Part shown: one piece after another, positions 54,626-64,000 of the stretch
How the letters are laid out: every line of letters begins with the position of its first letter
How positions within the stretch are numbered: the stretch's first letter is position 1
NCBI GenBank assembly: GCA_025766275.1
Contig: JAFKAC010000033.1
Coordinates: 616,296-680,295, forward strand
Direction: 5' to 3'
DNA: 64,000 nt
Origin: Lactarius indigo
Taxonomy: Eukaryota > Basidiomycota > Agaricomycetes > Russulales > Russulaceae
The notes under the pieces: model-generated
What the model saw: the letters and a program-made list of their open reading frames with translations, nothing else
The model's database searches: none
What the model was told of the DNA's origin: nothing
Position numbers and translations under genes: made by a program

Positions 54626-57600
54626 CGAGGGTGTGCATCTGCTTGCAGTACGTATTTTTCCTGGTGTACCATTTTTCTCTAATTCTGAAGGCGCAGCTAT
54701 ACCCCGCCATCAAAGTCACCACCGCACGCCGCGTTCAGCACACATCACCTTATTCTCGTTACTGTATAATACACCACCTCGAAATCGACTTTATACTCAC
54801 GCCATTGTTTATCATGTCTCATGCTCATATAGAACCTTCGGTCCATCACTCGTGCGATGGTTCGGCCTATCATCTCCATACCGCCTCCTGGTACTTTACG
54901 CCTCACCGTGAAAGGAGAAGCTTATCTGCAGGGCTCTTCTCCTAACTCCGAACTACGTGTTTTTCCGCATCCGAAACAGTTTGCGGTTGATAAGCACCAT
55001 GAAACCGAATGTCGCCGTCTTCCTCGGTTGCGCTGCGCAGACTTGGCACTGCGGTGCTGCGCCGTTTTCGCCTCTCGTGCTGGGATGGCATGTATGATAG
55101 AACTCATGATGTACCCGTCATTAGGTTCAGGCGCAATCAGTTCAGTGATGAATCAAATACAAGCCTGCACTGGTGGCGCCTGCACTGCTCATACTGGAGT
55201 TCGATCTTTCCCATCAATGGGGGCCACTGAAGATCTTCGGCAATCGACCGGAGCCCTAGAAACGCACACAGGAAACCGACATCCTTCCCAGCAAGAGATC
55301 GTCTTATCGCGAGGATTATTTGGCTGTCCTCCAGAGCATTTCTATTGGTTCTGCCCCCATATTAGTTTTCATTCGGCTTTCACCGAGATAATCATCGTTG
55401 GGCCTCTGTCATAAACGACGATGGTCTCACTCGACCTTGAATGGGATCGGCTGGCCCGAAGCGAGAAGCGAAGACGTCTATGGTGCTGCGTCATTAACAA
55501 GACGTCTGCGGTCTCTCACTCACGGCAACCAGACCTGCTCTGATGACTGTCGTACAATCAATCGCTCAAGAAGCGAGAAGTTTTCTACGAAGCGAAATGC
55601 CTGGGTGCCGACCAGTTATGATCATATGTTGGCATCACCACCTCCCCTTCAAGTCTTCAGGAAGGTGATATTGTAACCCTGTTTCGGTCATGTAAGGAAA
55701 GGCAAGTCACCTTGAGACCAAGTGCTTTTCCAGCGCAACGGCGTTTCCATCGGTGTTGTCGCACGTGTGCGACGGCGATAACGACTGCCAGTCATGCTTG
55801 CTTCTCCGTGACAAGTACGCACTCTACGCGCGCTCTGTGGCAATCCGGACTCGGAACATCTCCAAAGGGGATCTCCTAGGGCGCTCCCTCCCCTTTGCCA
55901 CTGTCCCGTTTTGGACTTCTGTAGTAACCATTTCCCCGTTCGAGATCAATGTTGGGCCAACCACGACCGAGGAGTATTTTAAAAACTTTTTTGCACGCGC
56001 CGTGCATCCTCAGCAAGTGACCATGTGTGCGCAAGTGAAGCAACGCACCGAGCCCGTGTCATGGTGATATGTATACCTGTACCCATAGACTCCGGGCCGA
56101 CACTCTGAGAATGTCGTCGCGGGTACTGCAAAGCACCATTTGCTCATGTGAGTGCCCGTTCGGCCCGCCGGGGAACCCAAAAAGTTTGTTCTACCATATC
56201 AACTTCTCAATCCTCCGTTACAATGTCAGACACCGAAGATCGGAAAAGTACCTCTTTTCTCCTTCGATACTGCTACAGTGCTACGCACAGCCCTACAGCA
56301 CCTGACAACCCGAACCTCAGACCCTCCTAATCTAACTTTTGTATCTCAGAAACCCGTGGTTTGCGAGTCTCGTGCTATGGTCTCGCACTACCCCGCGCCG
56401 ATGGAAGTCATGGAACCATTGGCACGCCGCGCGCATGGAATTCCGTGACTCGGATACTGTGTGAGCTACAGCGTACTGGATCAATCAGTTGACTTAATTA
56501 ACAGTATGGAACCACCTTTTTCTAACTATGAAGGGCCACACACAGGTTGATCCGATCTCGTTGCGCCGATAGTCCCATGTCCTCCTTTAGCGCCGCCAAG
56601 GTTTGGTCCCCCAAGAGTTGGTCTCTAGCCCACAGAACAGATGGAAGGCCGAGCTTCCAGCCACGAAAGGCCATTGTTCTGAGTGAAGCTGTGGAAGATG
56701 ATTGCGCACGTCTGTGATAAGTAGGTAGTGCCTTCGGTCCCAATTCACTCCGGTTGTTGTGATCAAACAGAAACAGCACAGTGCGGCAAATACGAAGCAC
56801 AGCCTGAGACGGAATCCGCGGAGAGAAGCACTCGCCCCTTCTGGCCTGGTGGGAATGGTAGGCTGCTGCCAAGTTTAGCAAACCGCCGTCGCTCTGGCTA
56901 CCTTGAACTTCCCGGAAGTTCTGATACTCCGTCCTTGGCCCTTTGCATTCTTTTCGGATAAAAACATTTTCTGCGTGGGCAGTGCAAGCACTTGAAGTTT
57001 GACCATTGAAACTTCTCGGCGGCGCAGCAAAGGGGGGACTGGCGTTTCATTCTCCCATTGTGACAGTGATACGCACGAATGGGCAAGTGTCCTGGTGTCT
57101 AAGCGTCGTCTCATCGTGCAAGCAAGTAGGCACCGTCATATGGACCTTCCAGTTCACTGGGCCCGGGAAGTTGGTCTTTTCAGCGAAAGTCTGACTCGGT
57201 TGTGTGAATTCTATTTACAACGGGTTAGGTTTTGTCCACGGGGTTTTTTCACACTGAGGGGCCGATTCCCGGGCCCAGTGGTGCAGGTCAAGAAGGTTTC
57301 CGTATCGGTCGAATGCCTCAGCAACCGCTAGAGGATTCAATCTCTCACGAACAACGTACGGTTACGGTACTCGTGTCCAGATCCAGACGTTTATCTTTTC
57401 GTGCCCACGTTTATACGCGTCCGTGACTTCGGACAGCTGCTGGAATATGCCGTGAGCCAGTGAGCCGAGGATGCAATTCGCGCTTCGAGATGTCGATGGA
57501 GCAACTGGCAAGCGCCTGATAAACATGTGCTGCGGACTTTCAGTATGGGATCCCTCTTCCATAATTGAAGCTTGTCGCCGGCAACAGCACGAGTTCTGCG

Positions 57601-58991
57601 TCGGGTGAGTCATGTCGAACTTCAGCCTCCGAGTCGAGTCCCCCCTCAAAACCCCCGAACACGATCACTCCTTTCAGTTCGGATCTGCGTGCGTCGATGT
57701 GCAAACATCCAAACTTGACAGACTGTTGTCGCGAGTCAACCCGTGACACAGAAGGGAGGCAACAATACGGCACGGAAAGGTTCCCCGGTCTCTCAGGTCC
57801 CAAAACCCGGTTTGCTCGTCGTGTATCCCGTCGGACCTGAGGGCGGCGAGGCATAAACTCCGTCGGGTCAGCGCAAGAAGAAAGAAATGAAAAAGGGTCC
57901 GAGTTTCCCACCAGCCAACGGAAGAATTTCAATTGCCCGTACAGTAAAACGTTTTGTGCAAAAAGCTTGCTCCACCTACCGTAAAAGTCCTGCGTTATGG
58001 TTACGGTGCCGGAACGACGCGGCGCAGCGCGGCACAACCAACCAACCATACGAACGCGTTCGGGCCCACACACACCACACCCGCGCGGGCGCGGGGCTAA
58101 GTTCTTCAATGCTATTGTGTGCCGCGGCCGCGGATGGCGATCATCGTGACCCGACGCGATGGTGGCGCAGCAAGTCAGCCTGACTCATGGTTGCCGCGGC
58201 CAAGAACAAATAATTAAGCCAGAACTTAGAGCCGGTCGCCAGAATGGCTGGACGGCATGCGCTATGAGTGGGCGAGCGAAGTGTCAGCCTTCGGTGGTAA
58301 AGTAGTTCTGTCCCGAAGCCCCTGAGGGTGCGCCAGCCTAGAACGCGACGGAACGCTGGATGAGCGCGACCATGCACGCTATGCGTTTGTGTTGCCAAGT
58401 CAAGTGGTTTCATACACATCAACTCTCGTAAGTTACAGTACAGCATAACAATGGGGCTTTGGCACAACTAACTGATGGGCGCGGCAAAGGCCTGGAATTG
58501 TGTTATGTAATACGGTACGCGGTGCCGATCACCGTTGCCTGTGGTGTTTGTGTCACATGCTTCGCCGAGAGATGCTCGCCCTTTGTCTTGTCAGGGCGTT
58601 GTGAGCCACACAAGCGACCGCGTGGGTACCACGCGCAAGTCCGCGCATGCATGCGTTACATATCTGCCGCCCACGCCCACGTCAACCATAATAGCGCGTG
58701 TATATCAGTCAAATAGAGTGAATCCCTGTAGGCAATCATTAGGCGTGGGTGGCGAGTTACCCATACAGTACGTCAGGGATTGCAAAAAGCAAATAACTTT
58801 GATGTTTGATTGTGACAATTACAGTACAAAAGAAAGGAACGGATGAGAGTTAGGACTTTGTGAGAGGTCGTAATATGTATGTACGTTGTGAAGCGTTTCA
58901 GCGCCATGACACCACAACAATTCGTTTCTGTGTGAGAGCCGGGCGGGTTCAGGCACGAGGGGGACGTCTCAGCGCCTGGGATCATACAGGA
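54626..58991. other. Long gene-poor interval with unassigned open frames
   Basis: Open pieces at 54857-55414 (plus, 185 codons), 55753-56067 (plus, LSHVCDGDNDCQSCLLLRDK onward) and 57540-58109 (minus, 189 codons) show no recognisable domain. I could not join them with supported introns. 55753-56067 looks the most protein-like. The rest shows nothing. Confidence 0.3.
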
Positions 58992-60656
58992 CTACTGGAG
59001 CGGCTCCCGACTGCTGGAGAGACGATTGAGATGAATGTAAACATCCGTGCCGAAACCATCCATGGAGATGAGACGAAGGTCGCCCCCAAAGTAGCGCGCA
59101 TAGAGCCGCGAGAGCGGGAGGCCGTAGCCAAAGCCAGCCATCGGTGCGTTAAAGTCACTGGCCTGGAAGTCCTGGTCGATGTGTTGGCCCTCCATCGTCG
59201 TGTACATGTAAGTCCAGATGAGCGGGATCGCGCTGCGCGCAATCCCACCACCCTCGTCTGAGAGCTTGATGGTGATGTCTTCCTTTCCCTCCACGACGAC
59301 CACCTTGATAGGCGGAATCGCGTCCTCCTTGTCGTGGCCGTACCGCTCGACGACCGCGCGAAGCGAGTTCTTGAGCAGCTCGAAGCAGATATGCGACAGG
59401 TGGCCCGGCACGTAGGCAAAGTGCAGGTCCTTTGGGCAGATCAGCTGGACGGGTGGTCCCTTGAACATTCCGTAATGTTCTTCGCAGACGAATCGCGCGT
59501 TCTCGATGGCCTCATGGACAATGTCATGGACATTCTGATTGCACGCGAAAGAAAAGTGTCAGACCATGTGGAGAATAACAGGAACCAGCATGTGCGGCAA
59601 CTTACGGCACGCGTACAAATGATCCCGACGTAGTCTGGGTGGGGATCCAAAGTATTGAGCGCCACGTCTGTGTCGGAGGTGTGAGAACAGGTACCACCAC
59701 GAAGGACAGTAATGTATGAACCTACGCTGGCCTATTAAGAACCGGATACCGATCCGAGACATGTAGAAACGATCGAGCCAAGCCTGGACATCAAGACCAA
59801 TATTTTGCGCCTTTTGGTTTTGCTTCCACTCGAGGACGCCCTGTGCGACGGTTGTCACTGTGGGGTCATGACGCTTCTTGATGTATTCAAGCGTCTGCGT
59901 GAAACGCTTATTGTAGTCGTGACCTCCGGAGGCCATTCGGTGTTCGTAGTTTGCGCGTAGTACCTGCAAGATTACCGGTGAGCACCATCAAAAGTTATTA
60001 TATGATATCTCCGACCGTTTCTCGATAGGTATCCGGAGGCGGCCTCGATGTCCGTTCCCATTGGTGGTATCACTGATCCGGCGGTACTGGTCTTCCTCAA
60101 AGGAAAGGTTTGGGGTAGACTCAGGGAGCGAGATGTCACCTTGGTTCAGAGCACCACGGACGTCTGGAGGGAGCGATACGGGCGGGAAGTTGATCAGCTC
60201 CTAGAATACAATTAGTCCTACAGGGGATAGGACAATGGCATGTCAGGAACGGGAGATGGGAGCGCACCTCGAAGGATTGGGCATACCAGTTCTTGACTTT
60301 CTGGATAGAGGGCATGTGGCTTAGATTGTGGGGAAGTTCATCGAGTTCTTTGGCACGGTGTGCCAGTCGGACAGGGAGCTCCTCTTTCCGTGCAAGGGAT
60401 CAATACGGAAATAGAGTGGGATGTGATGGTTGGCACGTACCGAGGAGGAATTGGCTGCCTCTCAACAAGGTCCCCTGACTTGGGTTCTGACCAAATCGAA
60501 CCATTTGTTGCAATGATACTAAAAGGCATTTATGGTAAATGGCTGCGCAGCACGAGATCAGAGCAGGAAATGAAACCGACCGCCTGTTTGAGGAAAGGAG
60601 GCAAAGTGATGTATCTTGTCCCATAATGCAGAGGAGATTCTGAACGAGGGCGTCAT
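58992..60656 (-). CDS. Mitochondrial pyruvate/branched-chain dehydrogenase kinase
   Basis: Seven exons on minus: 60656-60581, 60518-60441, 60383-60268, 60200-60016, 59963-59726, 59667-59606, 59534-58992; about 432 residues. Landmarks: LWDKIHHFASFPQTGVSLQQ, FGQNPSQGTLLRGSQFL, NLSHMPSIQKVKNWYAQSFE, RRHDPTVTT-type YIKKRHDPTVTTVAQGVLEW, N-box ELLKNSLRAVVERY, G1 DEGGG, G2 GFGYGLPLSRLYARYFGG. This GHKL-fold kinase phosphorylates the E1 subunit of a mitochondrial 2-oxoacid dehydrogenase. One base is missing between 59920 and 59921 (WPPEV then DYNKRF in the next frame); all splice phases agree only with the base restored. Confidence 0.88.
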
Positions 60657-61408
60657 GCTGGTTTGCGGTGAAGAGGGTCGCAGTTGAAGACGGAGCAAGA
60701 GACTCTCGAGTCGCTCGTGACAATGCGGGGTAACATCGGTTTTTCACGTGCCAGTACGGTTACTTGGTCATTTGACCTGGTTTAACGCCCTTACAGTCTC
60801 AGTTCCGTTCCATGATCTCGGTATGCGCAGGTAATCAACTCTAAGTCGACGAGGACTGTCCACGGGCGCCGAGTGTCATCACACGGTGTAATTCTCCCTC
60901 AGACCATGAAGCCGGGTTTCATCTCGTGGCACACGCAGCATCGCTGATACTGATCTTTATCCGAGATCGCGACCCATTGTTGGTACAGCTTCGAATGATC
61001 GGATTTATGAGATTTCTACTTTGGTGTCCCAAGCAACGCCGTCAAACCCTCCGAGTGAGTCCGAGCTGCCGCATGACCGAACAGCGGTACAGTCCTATTG
61101 TGCTTTGCAATAGAGAAGCGCTTCTTGATAGTGGTCCTTCGCAGCGCCTATCCGTAATCGTTATAAGGACTTGGGCCCCTGCCTCCACATGCTTGATCAC
61201 CACTCCTTTGTTGTTCGCCCTTCCCACAGGTACTCCAAGTACAAGTACCTCTCCTTTATTCGTCGTTTCCTTTCCACTTTCCTCCTCTAGACTTTTCCTT
61301 CTTTCTACCTTTCCCGGGACTCGTTCCTTGAGCCCCCCCTCCGGCTACCTGGCAGTTTGGCCCCCCCATTGCACATCCAACTCTCGTATCTCGAGCCTCG
61401 CTATCCCC
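60657..61408. other. Intergenic, no gene seen
   Basis: Contains a CT-rich stretch at 61250-61330 that probably belongs to the promoter of the next gene. Confidence 0.4.
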
Positions 61409-62211
61409 ATGAACGTGCTCCAAACGGATTATTCGAATCTCTTCGCCGCTGGTCTGCGTGTCATCGAGTCTCGGAGCACGGGCCGGGGGTCATCCCACCC
61501 CGTCCAGACCGTTTCATCCACCAACCTGAACTCGTCCGCATCTGACCGTGAGCCCTCGGAAGACTCCGCGGCGTCAATCGAGGTCGCTCCCAAGAAGACC
61601 TCTCGTTTCTCGACCAAGTTATGGCGTCGTGTCTCCTGGCGGAGAGAAAAGCCTTCTTCTGCGAACACCAACGCCGTAGAAGGTGGTGTTAAGCCTCGCC
61701 GACGGAGCTGGCGGTCGATGCTGCCAGGGTGTGTTGGGCAGGAGACCGCGCTGGACGCGCGGATATGGGACTGGAGCACTAGCGTGTACCACGCAACGAC
61801 CTTGCTAGGGTGAGCCTTTTCCGTCTCTGATCGGCAACACCACATTTATTGTGTGTATCATCACAGAGACGAAAGAGAGGAGCGTACGGATCCGTACTTG
61901 GATGACAAGGTCGATCCCGTTGACACACCGCTACCCACGCGCACGGCGTTCCTCGTCGCGCTGCCCAGTACCGCGCCCCGCTCTGGGAGCACGACTTTCC
62001 CGTCTCTCTGCCCAGCCAGAACGAACAACAACGTCGGAGATCGCTGCACATGCCCCTCCCGCGGCACGCGTACTCCCCTTCCCTCAAAGAGACCTCCGCA
62101 TTCCAGTGGGAGCTGGCATCTGCGTCGAGTCATGAAGAGTCTGGTATCGACGACGATTGGCACCAGTTCCGTGTCGAATGGATCGACTTTGGCGTGGACG
62201 GCTCCCAATGA
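61409..62211 (+). CDS. Hypothetical protein
   Basis: Two exons, 61409-61809 and 61867-62211, about 249 residues if one missing base is allowed. The Ser/Arg-rich N-terminus (RFSTKLWRRVSWRREKPSS) is followed by IWDWSTSVYHATTLLGDERE, DPYLDDKVDPVDTPLPTRTA, then in a shifted frame LWEHDFPVSLPSQNEQQ and a C-terminus DDDWHQFRVEWIDFGVDGSQ. The shift falls at 61980/61981 (one base missing) and the total then becomes a multiple of three. I do not recognise the family; it resembles conserved fungal proteins of unknown role. Confidence 0.5.
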
Positions 62212-63122
62212 GCCTAGCCAGCAGCAGCAGCTACTCTGTAGTTGGTTGTAATTCCGATCACGATCACGCTGCGGCGTGGAGCACGACCTGTCATGTGCAT
62301 CACGCATCACGACCAGATACACACAAGAGGGCATCTGCCTCCATCTGGGGCTTCGGGCTCCGCGAAGGAAGGTTTCCGCGCCGCCATATACTACCCGCCG
62401 TCCATCGCCCCCGACAAATCGTGCATGTCCATTAGAGGTCTCCGTCCCCATTTCTGTTTGCATGGACCCGTCCAGTCATAATGGGCTGCACTTGATGTGT
62501 TCGCCCCGCTTGCCATGACATCCTCGGCACCCTCCATTCTCGTTTCCCCATTCTGACTTTTTTTTTCTTGCGATATCGCTTATCATCGCCTCCATCGTTG
62601 TATTATCACAGTTACCATACTTCCGTCACCATATCCAGTCAGCTCCCCTCCGAACGATGAAGGGTTCTGTATCCCTGTAGTCCATTAGTAACACAACCTT
62701 ACTTTATTGAATTGGGACACCTGCTCTTTCAGGCTCCCAACGGCCCACTCATGCTTCATCACGATAATAGATTGAAACTCAACTGACGCAAGCGAACATG
62801 CAACAATCTGGGATGTGAAGTTTGATCGTATTTATGACCGCGGCTGTTCGCCCCACCCAATCAAAGTCGTTGGGGCACAGCAGGTGTCCGCTGACCTTGG
62901 CGCCGTCGTCGCACAGGGGTTGGTGCAAAAAAAAAGAGAAAGTGAGGAATGGTTGCAGTCGATCTCGTTTTTCCCCTTCCGCCATCTCTACGCAACCAAT
63001 CCGCTCTTTTTCGATCCGTCTGCGTGAGCAAAGTGGTCCACGTAGACTTAGAGAATAGAGAACCCTCCTATCTGATAGGTGTCGTCCGGTCCGAACATCA
63101 CGGAACCAACTCCCCTAGAAAA
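62212..63122. other. Intergenic, no gene seen
   Basis: Runs of T at 62556-62568 and A at 62928-62936; no supportable gene. Confidence 0.4.
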
Positions 63123-64000
63123 ATGGCCGCCCTCGCCCAAAAACTCGCCTCTGCGCTCGCCTCGCGCGACGATCGCAACATCCGACGCCGGCTCCCCTCC
63201 CCAGATCTCTCGCTTCCCATCCACCGCTAATCACGGATTCTGCCACAGAAGCTACGGCCACAGCCGCGAGTCCAGAAGCCGCAGCCACCACCGGAATCAT
63301 CGCCATCACAACCACCACCTCCGCTTCTACGCCGACGCCGGAAGTACCTTCAGTAGCACCGGACCAGCACCAGCACCGGCGGACTTTCCTCAAATGACTA
63401 TCTCTCCCTCGCGACCTCGCCGCTCCTACGCGCACGTGTCCTTGCAGCTCTCCACGCCGCACCCGCGATCCTCGGCTCGGGCGGCTCACGGCTGCTCGTG
63501 CACGGTACGGCGCACGCAGCGCTCGAAGCACGCCTCGCGCGGGCGTTCCGCTCGCCCGCGGCGCTGCTCTTCAACTCGGGCTTCGACGCCAACGCGGGCT
63601 TCTTCGCGTGCGTGCCGCAGACGGGCGACGCGCTCGTGCACGACGCAGCGATCCACGCGTCCGTGCACGACGGCGCGCGCACATCACGCATTGCGCCGGG
63701 CCGCCGCCGCGCGTTTGCGCATAACGACGTGCGTGCGCTGCGGGCCGTTCTTTGCGCGCTCTGCGACGAATGCGCTGCGCTCCGCGGGCACTGCTAGCGT
63801 GTTCGTTGCGGTCGAGAGCGTGTATAGCATGGATGGCACCGTCGCGCCGCTGTGCGCGATGCTGGACACCATGGACGCGGTGTTCCCTGCGGGGAACGCG
63901 CATATGGTCGTGGACGAGGCGCATGCGACGGGCCTGTATGGGCCCGAGGGGCGCGGACTCGTCGCGCTGCTCGGGGTGGAGAAGCGTGTGCTTGCGCGAC
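63123..64000 (+). CDS. 8-amino-7-oxononanoate synthase-like PLP enzyme, partial
   Basis: Probable start MAALAQKLASALASRDDRNI at 63123. Further on are SSNDYLSLATSPLLRARVLA, LGSGGSRLLVHGTAH, AALLFNSGFDANAGFF, DALVHDAAIHASVHDGAR, FAHNDVRALRAVL, then ASVFVAVESVYSMDG and AHMVVDEAHATGLYGPEGRG. These are hallmarks of the alpha-oxoamine synthase family (HDAAIHAS, DEAHATG with the PLP-binding Asp). It is most like fungal BioF, which makes the biotin precursor from pimeloyl thioester and alanine. The catalytic Lys lies beyond the window. One extra T in 63751-63753 shifts the frame; the link between the start and SSNDYL also needs an intron or a correction. Confidence 0.65.

Noticed and set aside
57540..58109. 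189-codon minus-strand open frame as a gene
   Set aside because: No recognisable motif, no supporting introns, and composition typical of chance open frames in GC-rich DNA.
1..64000. CRISPR arrays, operons or bacterial origin
   Set aside because: No spaced repeats, and spliceosomal introns with eukaryotic genes throughout exclude a prokaryotic source.

Overview
This window looks like a gene-dense, TE-rich stretch of a basidiomycete (Agaricomycetes) nuclear genome. The signs are short 50-70 nt GT-AG introns, chromodomain Ty3/gypsy elements, a Plavaka-type transposase, Agaricomycete-style F-box genes, and compact divergent or tandem housekeeping genes. Everything was read by eye; exon structures described as phase-checked were verified by adding exon lengths.

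Layout. 1-15.8 kb is a nest of Ty3/gypsy chromoviruses. Element C (minus, truncated at the window start) runs up to 1282. Element A (minus) spans 1283-9593 with two 581 bp LTRs. Element B (plus) spans 9594-15388, lacks its 5' end and has a 3' LTR. Element A carries a nested 442 bp solo LTR with a perfect 5 bp target duplication. Elements A and B both carry an additional ORF downstream of the chromodomain integrase. Nearly all in-frame stops in the three copies are TGA, mostly where the family has Arg, which points to CpG deamination.

16.7-31.7 kb holds two paralogous F-box genes (16742-18637 and 29650-31698). Between them lies a candidate 10.1 kb DNA transposon (18952-29073). Its ends are inverted repeats followed by TTATAA-rich AT islands. 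Inside are an apparently complete Plavaka-like transposase, an intact gene of a DUF6698-like family, and broken fragments of three chromosome-biology genes: cohesin SCC3/STAG, SPT6 and shugoshin. This is the most notable object in the window.

32-43.8 kb contains a CCCH zinc-finger gene (minus), a six-exon leucine-rich-repeat gene, a gene resembling the MLKL-NTD-like plus kinase-like family, and a hypothetical minus-strand gene.

44.2-64 kb is housekeeping: an RRN5-like Pol I factor (minus) divergent from a MINDY deubiquitinase, then a DUF262 gene with a 13 nt micro-exon, a large TBC Rab-GAP (minus) divergent from COA6, mitochondrial PDH-kinase (minus), a hypothetical gene, and the start of an 8-amino-7-oxononanoate synthase-like gene running off the right edge. 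Four of these contain one isolated single-base frameshift each, which suggests consensus sequence errors or recent decay. The genes do not form a pathway; adjacency mainly reflects shared intergenic promoters.
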